Assembly: GCA_020634855.1 (NCBI GenBank)
Contig: JACKAU010000024.1
Coordinates: forward strand, 1-64,000
Length of the DNA: 64,000 bases
Direction of reading: 5' to 3'
Source of the DNA: Anaerolineales bacterium
GTDB lineage: Bacteria; Chloroflexota; Anaerolineae; 4572-78; J111
Position 1 is the first letter of the stretch. Every line of letters begins with the position of its first letter. The notes beneath the pieces were generated by a model. The model was not told where the DNA came from, did not search any database, and saw only the letters and a list, made by a program, of their open reading frames with translations. The position numbers and the translations under genes were made by a program. Below, piece after piece: positions 19,219 through 27,705 of the stretch.

Positions 19219-19252
19219 TAAATTTTCGTTGGCGGCATCGCCCCAAGGGCCT

Positions 19253-21091
19253 CTAATCAACCTGATCGGGACTCAAATGGGAGCCGGTGGCTTCGTAGTC
19301 GTCCGGCTTTTTCACCAGAAACGGTCCCATGACCAACTGGTCGATATCGGAGGCAGCGAAGGTGTTAATGGCCTCCTGGGGGGTGGTGACAATCGGCTCG
19401 CCGCGCAGGTTGTAGGAGGTGTTGAGCAGCACCGGGACGCCGGTGGCCTGGTCGAACTTTTTGATGAGGTTGTAGTAACCCGAGTTCCACTCTTCGCGGA
19501 CGCTCTGTAACCGGCCGGTGCCGTTGTGGCAGACGGCCTGGATTTTATCCCATTTATCCTGCGGAATTTCGGAGACCATCAGCATGTAGCGCGGCGGGTA
19601 CTGTTTATCGAGGTTGGGCGTGGAGAAATATTCCTGAGCCCGATCTTCCATCACCACCGGGGCGAAAGGACGGAACGGCTCGCGGAACTTGATTTTGGTG
19701 TTAACAATTTCCTTCATCTCTTCGCGGCGCGGATCGGCGATAATCGACCGGTGGCCCAGCGCCCGCGGTCCCCACTCAAAGCGGCCTCGATACCAGCCGA
19801 TAACCTTGTTTTGCAGCAGCGTATCAACCGCCTGATCGAGCAGCTTGTCGTCGTCATCAAATTCTTCGTAAGCAAAGCCGCTGGTTTTGATGGCCTCAAC
19901 CATCGCGCCCTCGGAGAACTCGGCGCCCCAGTAGGCGTGTTCCATCGTAAATTGACGCGGCTGACCGAAGATGACATGGTAGGCATAGAGCGCCGCGCCT
20001 AGCGCGCCGCCCGCGTCACCGGCGGCCGGCTGGATGAAGACATTTTCAAACGGCCCCTCGCGCATCACTCGGCCGTTGGCTACGCTGTTTAAAGCCACCC
20101 CGCCGGCCATAACCAAGTTCTTCGAGCCGCCGCTTTGCCGGTGAGCGTAGCCAACCATCTTCAGAATGATCTCTTCGGTCACCCGCTGGATGCTGGCGGC
20201 GATATCGGCGTACTTTTGGTTTTGAGCGGCCGTGACCTCGTCCCAATCCGGGTGATCTTTGGCCGGGTGGGTCGTCTCTGAAAAGAATTCGGCTTCCGGT
20301 TTGCGGGGCGGGCCAAACAGCTCGACGAACTTTTGGTTAAACGTCCGGCTGGTAGAGTAATGGAAGCTAAAGTAATCCATGTTGAGGGTCAAGCCGCCGT
20401 CATTATCGACATTGACCACTTTGTAAATATCGTCCATGTAATTGGGCTGGCCATAGGGGGCCATACCCATCACTTTATACTCGCCGTTGTTGACTCGAAA
20501 GCCCAGAAACGCGGTGAAGGCTGAGTAGAGCAGCCCTAACGAATGGGGAAAACGCAGCTCATGGTCCAAACTGATGCTGTTAGCGCCGTTGCCGTTCCAC
20601 GTGGCGGTTGCCTGGCCGATAGCGGCTGTCGTCCACTCGCCCACGCCATCAATAGTCAGTACAGCCGCGTCCTGGTAGGGCGAGCAGAACATCGCGCTGG
20701 CCGCGTGGGAGAGGTGGTGTTCAATAAACAGAATTTTGTTGGTCGGCACGCCGATCCGAGTTTGCAGTTGGCCTTTGATCCATAATTTCTCATTAAACCA
20801 GGCGACCATCGACTCGCGGAAGGTGCCCCACGATTTGGGAAACGTGGAGAGCGCGGTTTGCATGATCCGCTCGAATTTAATGAGCGGCTTTTCGTAAAAA
20901 ACCACGTAATCCAGGTCGGCGGCGCTGATGTTGGCTTGCTTCATACAGAAGTCGATCGCGTGGGTTGGAAAGTTGTGATCGTGTTTTTTGCGGGTAAAGC
21001 GTTCTTCTTCGGCCGCCGCCGCCAACCGGCCATCGACCAACAGGGCCGCCGCTGCATCGTGATAATAGCAAGAGATACCTAAGATATTCAT
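19253..21091 (-). CDS. NodU/CmcH-family carbamoyltransferase
   Basis: A 612-aa enzyme with the two-domain organisation of the NodU/CmcH/TobZ O-carbamoyltransferases. The N-terminal ASKHA-fold domain has GISCYYHDAAAALL and the metal-binding HHLSHAASAMF; the C-terminal carbamoyl-phosphate (YrdC-like) domain has RFEWGPRALGHRSI and LLNTSYNLRGEPIV. The family transfers carbamoyl from carbamoyl phosphate via carbamoyladenylate to a hydroxyl of a sugar or natural product. Its ATG overlaps the stop of the upstream 75-aa membrane gene by one base (TAATG). The acceptor here is unknown; the two small membrane partners suggest an envelope-linked substrate. Confidence 0.92.
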   Translation of the reverse strand: MNILGISCYYHDAAAALLVDGRLAAAAEEERFTRKKHDHNFPTHAIDFCMKQANISAADLDYVVFYEKPLIKFERIMQTALSTFPKSWGTFRESMVAWFNEKLWIKGQLQTRIGVPTNKILFIEHHLSHAASAMFCSPYQDAAVLTIDGVGEWTTAAIGQATATWNGNGANSISLDHELRFPHSLGLLYSAFTAFLGFRVNNGEYKVMGMAPYGQPNYMDDIYKVVNVDNDGGLTLNMDYFSFHYSTSRTFNQKFVELFGPPRKPEAEFFSETTHPAKDHPDWDEVTAAQNQKYADIAASIQRVTEEIILKMVGYAHRQSGGSKNLVMAGGVALNSVANGRVMREGPFENVFIQPAAGDAGGALGAALYAYHVIFGQPRQFTMEHAYWGAEFSEGAMVEAIKTSGFAYEEFDDDDKLLDQAVDTLLQNKVIGWYRGRFEWGPRALGHRSIIADPRREEMKEIVNTKIKFREPFRPFAPVVMEDRAQEYFSTPNLDKQYPPRYMLMVSEIPQDKWDKIQAVCHNGTGRLQSVREEWNSGYYNLIKKFDQATGVPVLLNTSYNLRGEPIVTTPQEAINTFAASDIDQLVMGPFLVKKPDDYEATGSHLSPDQVD

Positions 21092-21318
21092 TAAAACTGC
21101 CTCAGCGCTTCTTCCAACTGCTGGTCACCCGTTGTACGAGGTTGCCACAGTTCGGCGGGAAGCTCTTTTATTTTTAAGGGATCGCTTAGCAGTCGAACCC
21201 CGATGGCAAACGGCACAAACACGGTAAAATAGAAGATCGTGAGTACAATTCGGGCCAAAAAGTTGCCGATAATCTCGCCGAAGCGTTTCCAACCCGCCCA
21301 CAGTTTTTTCCAATTCAT
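21091..21318 (-). CDS. Small membrane protein of the carbamoyltransferase trio (SxtJ-like)
   Basis: This 75-aa protein has one strong hydrophobic segment (about residues 18-42, IGNFLARIVLTIFYFTVFVP). A basic N-terminus (MNWKKLWAGWKRF) suggests an inside N-terminus, and the tail is soluble (LWQPRTTGDQQLEEALRQF). Small membrane proteins of this kind often accompany NodU-type carbamoyltransferases. It overlaps the carbamoyltransferase start by one base and follows the 60-aa gene after 12 bases, so all three are one operon. Confidence 0.75.
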   Translation of the reverse strand: MNWKKLWAGWKRFGEIIGNFLARIVLTIFYFTVFVPFAIGVRLLSDPLKIKELPAELWQPRTTGDQQLEEALRQF

Positions 21319-21330
21319 GGTCTTCGTCTC

Positions 21331-21513
21331 TTAGAACAACGTATAAATAAACGGCGCAATCCCGGAGGTGTTGGCAAATACCAGCAGCAAACCGAATAAC
21401 AGCAAAACAGTGATCATCGGAATCATCCACCACAGTTTGCGCTGCCACAGAAACACCATCACCTCACCTAAAACGCCGGTGTTGGTCACCATACCTTTAA
21501 AGAAGTTTTTCAC
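21331..21513 (-). CDS. DUF5989-like small membrane protein
   Basis: This 60-aa protein starts at GTG 21513 with AGGAGG five bases ahead. The sequence LGEVMVFLWQRKLWWMIP followed by a single long hydrophobic helix and SGIAPFIYTLF at the C-terminus matches the DUF5989 pattern, a family repeatedly found next to carbamoyltransferase genes. First gene of the trio. Function unknown; probably a membrane anchor or partner for the downstream enzyme. Confidence 0.8.
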   Translation of the reverse strand: MKNFFKGMVTNTGVLGEVMVFLWQRKLWWMIPMITVLLLFGLLLVFANTSGIAPFIYTLF

Positions 21514-21761
21514 AATAACCTCCTGAACAATAGCTCACAGGATCGACTTGTCCCGTGAGGGTAAACATTCCAAGCCCACATTTTAGCATGACCGGCTAAC
21601 AGGGGCAACAACATTGCCCTGCGATCGGCAATTTTAGACTTAGGGTTGATCCCAGAATAACTTTGATCATTGGGCGGAGATTGACGATAAGGGGATTTGA
21701 GGATGGGATTTACTTAACCTCCAATTTACCTCATCGCCTGGGTTGCCACCTGGTTGTAAAT

Positions 21762-21789
21762 AAAAAAGCCTGATGGTAATGGTCAGGCT
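21762..21789 (-). terminator. Minus-strand rho-independent terminator
   Basis: AGCCTGA (21767-21773) pairs with TCAGGCT (21783-21789); read on the minus strand the stem is followed by a T-run (complement of 21762-21767). It terminates transcription of the 21894-22316 gene about 105 bases past its stop. The rest of 21514-21761 holds the undetermined promoter region of the carbamoyltransferase operon. Confidence 0.75.
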
Positions 21790-21893
21790 CTTTCTAAGAG
21801 TTATTAAAATGTCATCATTGAGCCGGTAGTTTAGTAGACAGCAATGCACCCTTCTATACGACTTCGCCTACTCAGGCTGCGGCGGTCTACAGA

Positions 21894-22316
21894 TTATTCT
21901 TCGTCCGGAAATTCCTGAGCTGGCATGTCCAGCTTGACCAACTCACCGTGATAGTTGACGATTACTTTGAAGCCCATCATCCCTAACATCATACGGGCGT
22001 CGTCGGGCATACCCTGGTTCATCAATTCATCCATGCGATTAATCGATGAGTCGACCATCGCTTTGGTGAATAAATCGTCTTTACCGATAAAATTCATGAC
22101 GCCTTCAGAAACCAGATCTTTGTTGGCCGAGATTTGTTCGGTCAGCCAGTGGACGACTTGACGGTCGATCTCTTCGGCGGCGACATGCCGTCGAAAGTCG
22201 CCGTCTAAAATTACATAAAACGGATCCTGGCCGATAAAGGTGGTTTCCACGGGGTTCCCGTCCTCATCATAGACCAGGTTAGCAAAAAGCGCTTTTTTGG
22301 GATTAGATTGGGTCAT
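21894..22316 (-). CDS. Conserved hypothetical protein
   Basis: A 140-aa soluble acidic protein with no family I can name. It opens with a beta-rich segment (ANLVYDEDGNPVETTFIGQDPFYVILDGDF), continues with helices containing RQVVHWLTEQI, and ends in a beta-rich KVIVNYHGELVKLDMPAQ. The coding style, its own extended -10 promoter and a terminator support a real, singly transcribed gene. It lies 72 bases downstream of topA on the same strand. Confidence 0.7.
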   Translation of the reverse strand: MTQSNPKKALFANLVYDEDGNPVETTFIGQDPFYVILDGDFRRHVAAEEIDRQVVHWLTEQISANKDLVSEGVMNFIGKDDLFTKAMVDSSINRMDELMNQGMPDDARMMLGMMGFKVIVNYHGELVKLDMPAQEFPDEE

Positions 22317-22357
22317 AACGGTTTTTCCTGTCCAATAGTCAGCGTTTTGTGGTCAAT

Positions 22358-22366
22358 ATTATAGCA
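22358..22366 (-). promoter_or_regulatory. Extended -10 promoter (TGCTATAAT) for the 140-aa gene
   Basis: On the minus strand TGC TATAAT is read from 22366 to 22358, about 42 bases ahead of the ATG at 22316. The same nonamer precedes recF, the OmpR-type regulator and the large kinase at 63315. Confidence 0.6.
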
Positions 22367-22388
22367 TAAATGCGGGGGAGTTACTAAG

Positions 22389-24452
22389 TCAGGCCGAAGA
22401 GGCGCTGCGTTTTTTCCGCCGGGTTGATTTGCGCCGGGTTCGACCGCCTGACCCCAATTTTTCAGTGAAGCGGCAGCCGGCCGCGTAGCGCGAACAGCCC
22501 AAAAAGGGGCCGTACTTGCCCTGCTTGGCGACCAACGTGCCCTCTTTGCACTCCGGGCAAACCTGGCCGACCTTATCGGAGGTCGGCATGGCTTTTTTGC
22601 GGCCGGCGGTGCGTTTGCCCTTGGTCACCTTGGGCGGGCGGGCGGCGGGTTGCCGCTCGGCGGCAGCGGCGATCAGTGCTTGATCGACCACTTGTTTGAA
22701 CGGGTCGTAGAATTCGCGCATGACGGCCAGCCGGTTGGCCTGGCCATTGGCAATCCGGTCCAGATTGGCCTCCATTTGGGCCGTAAAGCCGACATCGATG
22801 ACCATTTGCACGTGCCGTTCCAACAGTTCGCAGACCTGAAACCCCAGCGGGGTCGGGTACAGCCGTTTCTTTTCTACCCCCACATACCGACGATCTTTCA
22901 ATGTCTCGACAATCGTCGCATACGTACTGGGCCGGCCCAGCCCCAACTTTTTCAAGGCGCCGATCAGTTGGGCCTCGGTGTAGCGTTTGGGCGGTTGGGT
23001 GAAGTGCTGTTTGGGCAGCAACTGGTGCAGAGTCAGGGCATCGCCTTTGCTCAGATCGGGCATCGACTCGTTTTCAATGGCCCCGTCTTCGCTCTGGTTG
23101 TCTGAAACGGCCTTTCCTTTGTCTTTCTTCTGGCGCGATTCCTCGGCATCGGCATCGACGCCGTAGACTTTTAGAAAGCCGGCAAAGCGAAGGGTGCTGC
23201 CGGTGGCTCGAAATAGATATTGCGTCGCGCTGCCGGCAATGATCGTTTCGATATCGACGGTGATGGTATCGTAGATCGCCGGTTTCATCTGGCTGGCAAT
23301 GAACCGCCGCCAGATAAGCCGGTAAAGCTGGTATTGCGGCGGCGTTAGATACGCTTCGATCCCTTTGGGCGTTTTCCAGGGATCGACCGGGCGGATGGCT
23401 TCGTGGGCCTCCTGAGCTGTTTTATCGCGGGTCTGGTAAATGGGCGGTTTAGCAGGCAGGTAGGCTTCGCCGAAATATTTGGCGATCACGCCTCGGGCGG
23501 CTTGCTGCGCTTCTGGGGCCACCGCCACGCTGTCGGTGCGGATGTAGGTGATCAGACCGACCGCTTTGCCCTCGCCCAACTTTACGCCTTCGTATAGTTC
23601 TTGGGCTATTTTCATTGTCAGCCGGGGGTTAAAGCCTAACTGGCTCGAAGCAGCCTGTTGCATCGAATCGGTGGTGAAGGGCGGGTAGGGTTTACGGACG
23701 CGTGTGCCTTTGTCCACATTCAACACTCGCCAGGTGGCTCCCGCTAAATCGGTCAGTACTTTTTGGGCGTCGGCCTCTGTTTTTAGCTCGGGTTTGCGGC
23801 CCTTGATCTTGAACAAGGTTGCCCAAAATTTCTGGTGGTTGGGATCGGCGGTTTTGGAGAGTTCGGCCTCGATGCTCCACCACTCTTCCGATACAAACGC
23901 CCGGATGGCCCGCTCTCGTTCAACCACCAACCATAACGCAGGCGATTGTACCCGTCCGGCCGACAGGCGGCGCAGCCCGGACAGCCCTTTCCATAAAACC
24001 GGGCTGACCATATAGCCCACCAACCGGTCGGTGACTCGGCGCGCCGTTTGGGCCTCGACCAGCTTTAGATTGATCAAGCGAGGCGCAGCCAAGGCTGCTT
24101 GCAGATCGGTGCGGGTGATGGCGGTGAAGGTAATGCGCCGGATTTTGTTAGCCAACGGCCGCCCCAGGCGCTCGGCTACGTGCTGGGCAATCGCTTCGCC
24201 TTCGCGATCCATATCCGTGCCCAGATAGACCGCGTCAGCCTGAGCAGCGGCTTTACGGAGTTCCTCCAATTTTTTGCCTTTACCGCGAATCAGATGCAGC
24301 GTGGGCGTGAAATCTTGCAAGTTGACGTGCATATCATCGGCGGGCATTTCCAAAATATGGCCGCTGGTGGCTTTAACGACAAACTCCGCGCCCAACATGC
24401 CTTTGATCGTGCGCGCCTTTTTCGCCGACTCGACAATGATTAATTTGGTCAT
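22389..24452 (-). CDS. topA: DNA topoisomerase I (type IA)
   Basis: A 687-aa protein that relaxes negative supercoils. The TOPRIM domain is N-terminal (KLIIVESAKKARTI and YLGTDMDREGEAIA). The catalytic Tyr is in GLITYIRTDSV (about residue 305), and the gate domains include GRPSTYATIVETL. One C-terminal zinc-ribbon repeat (CPECKEGTLVAKQGKYGPFLGC...C) precedes a basic Arg/Lys tail. It is shorter than E. coli TopA because it has one zinc ribbon instead of several, which is common outside Proteobacteria. ATG at 24452. Divergent from the PfkB-type kinase. Confidence 0.96.
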   Translation of the reverse strand: MTKLIIVESAKKARTIKGMLGAEFVVKATSGHILEMPADDMHVNLQDFTPTLHLIRGKGKKLEELRKAAAQADAVYLGTDMDREGEAIAQHVAERLGRPLANKIRRITFTAITRTDLQAALAAPRLINLKLVEAQTARRVTDRLVGYMVSPVLWKGLSGLRRLSAGRVQSPALWLVVERERAIRAFVSEEWWSIEAELSKTADPNHQKFWATLFKIKGRKPELKTEADAQKVLTDLAGATWRVLNVDKGTRVRKPYPPFTTDSMQQAASSQLGFNPRLTMKIAQELYEGVKLGEGKAVGLITYIRTDSVAVAPEAQQAARGVIAKYFGEAYLPAKPPIYQTRDKTAQEAHEAIRPVDPWKTPKGIEAYLTPPQYQLYRLIWRRFIASQMKPAIYDTITVDIETIIAGSATQYLFRATGSTLRFAGFLKVYGVDADAEESRQKKDKGKAVSDNQSEDGAIENESMPDLSKGDALTLHQLLPKQHFTQPPKRYTEAQLIGALKKLGLGRPSTYATIVETLKDRRYVGVEKKRLYPTPLGFQVCELLERHVQMVIDVGFTAQMEANLDRIANGQANRLAVMREFYDPFKQVVDQALIAAAAERQPAARPPKVTKGKRTAGRKKAMPTSDKVGQVCPECKEGTLVAKQGKYGPFLGCSRYAAGCRFTEKLGSGGRTRRKSTRRKKRSASSA

Positions 24453-24586
24453 AAAGGTTATCCTTTGCCTGACTCCCGGATATTTTTGGGTTAGCTAATT
24501 GTAATCTGCTGGCGTTAAAGTAGAATCAATTGTAAGAAAAATTTATCAACTGCAAAACCTGTGGCCAAAATGCACCAATAGTCTCA

Positions 24587-24615
24587 TTGACAGCAGCCAA
24601 GACTCATGATATTCT
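24587..24615 (+). promoter_or_regulatory. Consensus promoter of the PfkB-type kinase
   Basis: TTGACA (24587-24592), 17-bp spacer, TATTCT (24610-24615). The TTG that could be taken as a start codon at 24587 is therefore probably the first part of the -35 box. Transcription from near 24622 leaves a short leader with GGAGG (24631-24635). Confidence 0.7.
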
Positions 24616-24640
24616 GGCATCGCCTATTGGGGAGGAAATT

Positions 24641-25654
24641 TTGAGTACCAAACATCTGTGCGTGGGGTCGCTGGCGCTGAATGATACCGTGTATGCCGAC
24701 GGTCGAACCAGCATGGCCGACCCCGGCGGTAATGCCTTATATGCTGCTGTTGGAGCCAACATCTGGTCGAACCAGGTGGGTATTGCAGCTGTGGTCGGCT
24801 ATGATTGGCCGTCTGAATATACCGCCACCTTGGCCCAAAGTGACATCAATATTGCCGGCCTGGTTCAAAAGGACGAGGAAACCCTACGGGCCTGGACCAT
24901 TTATGAAGTCAGCGGCTACCGGCGTTACTTCTCCCGAAATACCGAAGTCGTTTTGTTAACCCCCAGCCCTTACAGCAGCAGACCCCTGAGCGCAGAAGAG
25001 GCCGCACGCTTCAGCGAAGCCGCGCGCCGGGTCCATCTCCGCAGTTCGCCGCTCCCCCACGAACTTCCTCCGGATTTATGGCACATTGACTCGATTCATC
25101 TGTCCCCCATGCGAATGGAAACGATGTTTGCCTGGATCGATTTCCTTCAAGATAAACCCCATATTTTTGTGTCGATGGATATTTTACCTTATCCGGTCGA
25201 TACGTTCGATGATCCCGGCCTGCTGAAAATTCTCAGCCGGGTCGATGCCTTTATGCCCAGCGAAGTGGAAGCCGACAGTATGATGCCCAACCATAATGCT
25301 GAACGCTTCTGTCGGGAAATCGCAGCGCGCGGGCCTAAAATTGTGGCCGTAAAGCAAGGCGATCACGGCGTTGCCATCTATGACCGCCTGCGGGATTGCT
25401 TCCACCAGGTTCTGCCTTATCCGGCCGATGTCGATGACCTGACCGGCGCGGGCGACTCCTTCTGCGGCGGCTTCTCCATCGGTTACTGTGAAACGCACGA
25501 CCCGCTGCAAGCGGCATTTTACGGAACAGTCTCGGCCTCATTCATCATTGAAGGCTTCGGCGGTCTGCACGGTCTGCAAAAAACACGTCAGCACGCTTTG
25601 CAGCGCTTGGAAACGCTGTATCAGATCAATCGGTTAAGCGTTCCCCAACCGTAG
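24641..25654 (+). CDS. PfkB-family carbohydrate kinase
   Basis: The protein is 337 aa from the TTG at 24641, chosen because GGAGG ends five bases before it and a consensus promoter overlaps the upstream TTG. Ribokinase-like features: N-terminal HLCVGSLALNDTVY, the di-Gly region DPGGNALYAAVGA, and the C-terminal PfkB signature DDLTGAGDSFCGGF with the catalytic Asp in GAGD. The family phosphorylates sugars, nucleosides or inositol-type substrates using ATP; the substrate here cannot be assigned. It is followed 43 bases later by recF, which has its own promoter. Confidence 0.88.
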   Translation: MSTKHLCVGSLALNDTVYADGRTSMADPGGNALYAAVGANIWSNQVGIAAVVGYDWPSEYTATLAQSDINIAGLVQKDEETLRAWTIYEVSGYRRYFSRNTEVVLLTPSPYSSRPLSAEEAARFSEAARRVHLRSSPLPHELPPDLWHIDSIHLSPMRMETMFAWIDFLQDKPHIFVSMDILPYPVDTFDDPGLLKILSRVDAFMPSEVEADSMMPNHNAERFCREIAARGPKIVAVKQGDHGVAIYDRLRDCFHQVLPYPADVDDLTGAGDSFCGGFSIGYCETHDPLQAAFYGTVSASFIIEGFGGLHGLQKTRQHALQRLETLYQINRLSVPQP

Positions 25655-25679
25655 TCGTTCTGCAAAATGAGCGGGGTTA

Positions 25680-25688
25680 TGCTATAAT
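25680..25688 (+). promoter_or_regulatory. Extended -10 promoter of a probably leaderless recF mRNA
   Basis: TGCTATAAT (25680-25688) ends only 9 bases before the GTG start of recF at 25698. Transcription would begin at or within about three bases of the start codon. No Shine-Dalgarno sequence lies in between. Confidence 0.65.
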
Positions 25689-25697
25689 CCCTCTACT

Positions 25698-26909
25698 GTG
25701 GACATCAGCCAATTATCCCTAACCAACTACCGAAACTATAGCCGCTTGACCCTCGATTTACCATCCGGTCCTGTTTTGCTGCGCGGTGACAACGCCAACG
25801 GCAAAACGAATTTGCTGGAGGCCATCTATTTCCTGTCCACCACCCGCAGCGTTCATACCCGCTCCGATCAGCAGTTGATCAATTGGATTATTCTCAAACA
25901 AGAGACGCTGCCGTTTGCCCGCGTTGAAGCGACAGTCAAGACTCGGGCCGATACCTTCAAAATTGCCATTACCGTCGTGCGTGAGGGAAACAACTTCCGC
26001 AAGGATATCCGCTTTAACGGGGCCAAGAAACGGGCAATGGATATCATCGGCAAGCTCAATACCGTCATGTTTTTGCCCGAAGATATCGAGTTGGTGACCG
26101 GTTCGCCCGGCATCCGCCGGCGCTATCTCGACAGCACGCTGTGCCAGATTAACCCGGATTACTGCGCGGCTCTGAGCCGCTACAACAAGGTCTTGACCCA
26201 ACGCAACGCCCTGCTCAAAGAGCTGTTCAAACGCAACAGCAATCCTGACCAACTTTTCTACTGGGATGAACAGTTGGCCCGTGATGGCGCCGCCTTAATG
26301 GTCAACCGCCACAACACCATTCTGGACCTCGATGCTGTGGCTCGCCAGCGCCATCGCGAATTGAGCGGCGGACGCGAAGGGCTGCGTTTACACTACGCGC
26401 CCAGTTTTGACCTGTACCAGCGTCCCCAGCCCAACTACCAACTGCCCCTAATTATGGAAGAATTGGTGCCGTATAGCACGGCTGCGCCTCCGCTGCAAGA
26501 GGTGCGTGAAACCTTCCGGAGTTATCTGATCAATTCCCGATCGGAAGAGATTAGCCGGGGGGTAACGCTGGTCGGCCCCCATCGAGATGATTTTCATTTT
26601 CTGGTCGATGGCATCGACATGACTATGTACGGTTCGCGAGGGCAGCAGCGGACCGCCGCCCTCAGCACCAAGCTGGCTGAGGTGATTCTAATGAAGCAGT
26701 CAACCGGAGAAACGCCGGTTCTTCTGTTGGATGATGTGATGAGTGAACTGGATGCCCATCGCCGGCAACAGGTTATCAATATTGTTGATCAGGCCGGGCA
26801 AGCTGTGCTAACCACCACCGATTGGGAGGATTTCAGTTCGGATTTCCGGCAGCGAGCCAGACTCTTCTCGGTGGCGATGGGCCGTTTGGAGTTGGTTGAA
26901 CCGGTCTGA
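25698..26909 (+). CDS. recF: DNA replication and repair protein RecF
   Basis: This 403-aa SMC-like ATPase loads RecA at gaps through RecOR. The N-terminus has the Walker A loop GDNANGKTNLLEAIYFLS (about residue 31). The middle has DIELVTGSPGIRRRYLD. The C-terminal part contains GPHRDDFHF, the ABC-type signature region YGSRGQQRTAALSTKLAE, and Walker B in PVLLLDDVMSELD. GTG start at 25698 with no ribosome-binding site. It is not in the usual dnaA-dnaN-recF context. Confidence 0.95.
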   Translation: MDISQLSLTNYRNYSRLTLDLPSGPVLLRGDNANGKTNLLEAIYFLSTTRSVHTRSDQQLINWIILKQETLPFARVEATVKTRADTFKIAITVVREGNNFRKDIRFNGAKKRAMDIIGKLNTVMFLPEDIELVTGSPGIRRRYLDSTLCQINPDYCAALSRYNKVLTQRNALLKELFKRNSNPDQLFYWDEQLARDGAALMVNRHNTILDLDAVARQRHRELSGGREGLRLHYAPSFDLYQRPQPNYQLPLIMEELVPYSTAAPPLQEVRETFRSYLINSRSEEISRGVTLVGPHRDDFHFLVDGIDMTMYGSRGQQRTAALSTKLAEVILMKQSTGETPVLLLDDVMSELDAHRRQQVINIVDQAGQAVLTTTDWEDFSSDFRQRARLFSVAMGRLELVEPV

Positions 26910-26945
26910 TTGTTGCAAATATTTTATTTTAGTCTAATACTTGGC

Positions 26946-26954
26946 TGCTATAAT
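26946..26954 (+). promoter_or_regulatory. Extended -10 promoter of the OmpR-type regulator operon
   Basis: TGCTATAAT (26946-26954) lies 37 bases before the ATG at 26991, with AAGGAGAG (26973-26980) between. It makes the TTG at 26910 unlikely as the start. Confidence 0.6.
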
Positions 26955-26990
26955 TGCTTTGCCGACACGGCTAAGGAGAGAGTACCTGCC

Positions 26991-27671
26991 ATGAACAACA
27001 AAATATTAGTTGTTGAAGATGAACCTCAAATTGCCAATTTTATCAAGCGAGGTTTACGGCATGAAGGCTACAACGTTATTGTCGCGCCCGACGGTGAAAC
27101 CGGGCTGGACATGGCTTTTGGCGAACTGCCGGATTTGATCATTCTTGACATTATGCTGCCCGGCATCGATGGTTTGACCGTCTGCCGGCAAATTCGAGAA
27201 GGTGAACTGCAAACGCCCGTCCTGATGTTAACGGCCAAGGACGCGGTACCTGATCGAGTGGCCGGCCTGGAAGCCGGGGCTGACGATTATTTGGTCAAGC
27301 CGTTTGCGTTCGAAGAACTACTGGCCAGGGTTCGGGCTTTAGGCCGGCGGCGCGCGCCGATTGAGTCCGATGCGCCGTTGCACTTTGCAGATTTGACGCT
27401 CGACCCCACCACGCGCATGGCCAAACGGGCTGACCGCTCCATCGAACTGACCGCCAAGGAGTATGATCTGCTGGAACTGTTTATGCGTCACCCCAACCAA
27501 GTTTTGACTCGCGACCAAATTTATGACCGGATTTGGGGCTACGATTTTGGTGGTGAATCGAATATTATTGAAGTTTATGTGCGTTACTTGCGCTCCAAAC
27601 TTGAGGAAAATGACGAACCTCGCTTGTTGCATACGGTTCGTGGTGTAGGCTATGCCTTACGTGAAAATTAG
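26991..27671 (+). CDS. OmpR/PhoB-family response regulator
   Basis: A 226-aa two-domain regulator. The receiver spans about residues 1-118 (ILVVEDEPQ, phospho-acceptor Asp in LIILDIMLPGIDG, switch Thr in MLTAKD, Lys in YLVKPFAF). The winged helix spans about 128-225 (TAKEYDLLELFMRHPNQVLTR, then IIEVYVRYLRSKL and RTVRGVGYAL). The start is ATG 26991 with a good ribosome-binding site. It precedes its cognate kinase by 34 bases. Confidence 0.93.
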   Translation: MNNKILVVEDEPQIANFIKRGLRHEGYNVIVAPDGETGLDMAFGELPDLIILDIMLPGIDGLTVCRQIREGELQTPVLMLTAKDAVPDRVAGLEAGADDYLVKPFAFEELLARVRALGRRRAPIESDAPLHFADLTLDPTTRMAKRADRSIELTAKEYDLLELFMRHPNQVLTRDQIYDRIWGYDFGGESNIIEVYVRYLRSKLEENDEPRLLHTVRGVGYALREN

Positions 27672-27705
27672 CTGCACAGGTCTTAGATAAAACCTTAACC
27701 AACTT

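Noticed and set aside
26910..26990. TTG-initiated extension of the OmpR-type regulator
   Set aside because: Contains the TGCTATAAT promoter, and the receiver begins naturally at ATG 26991.
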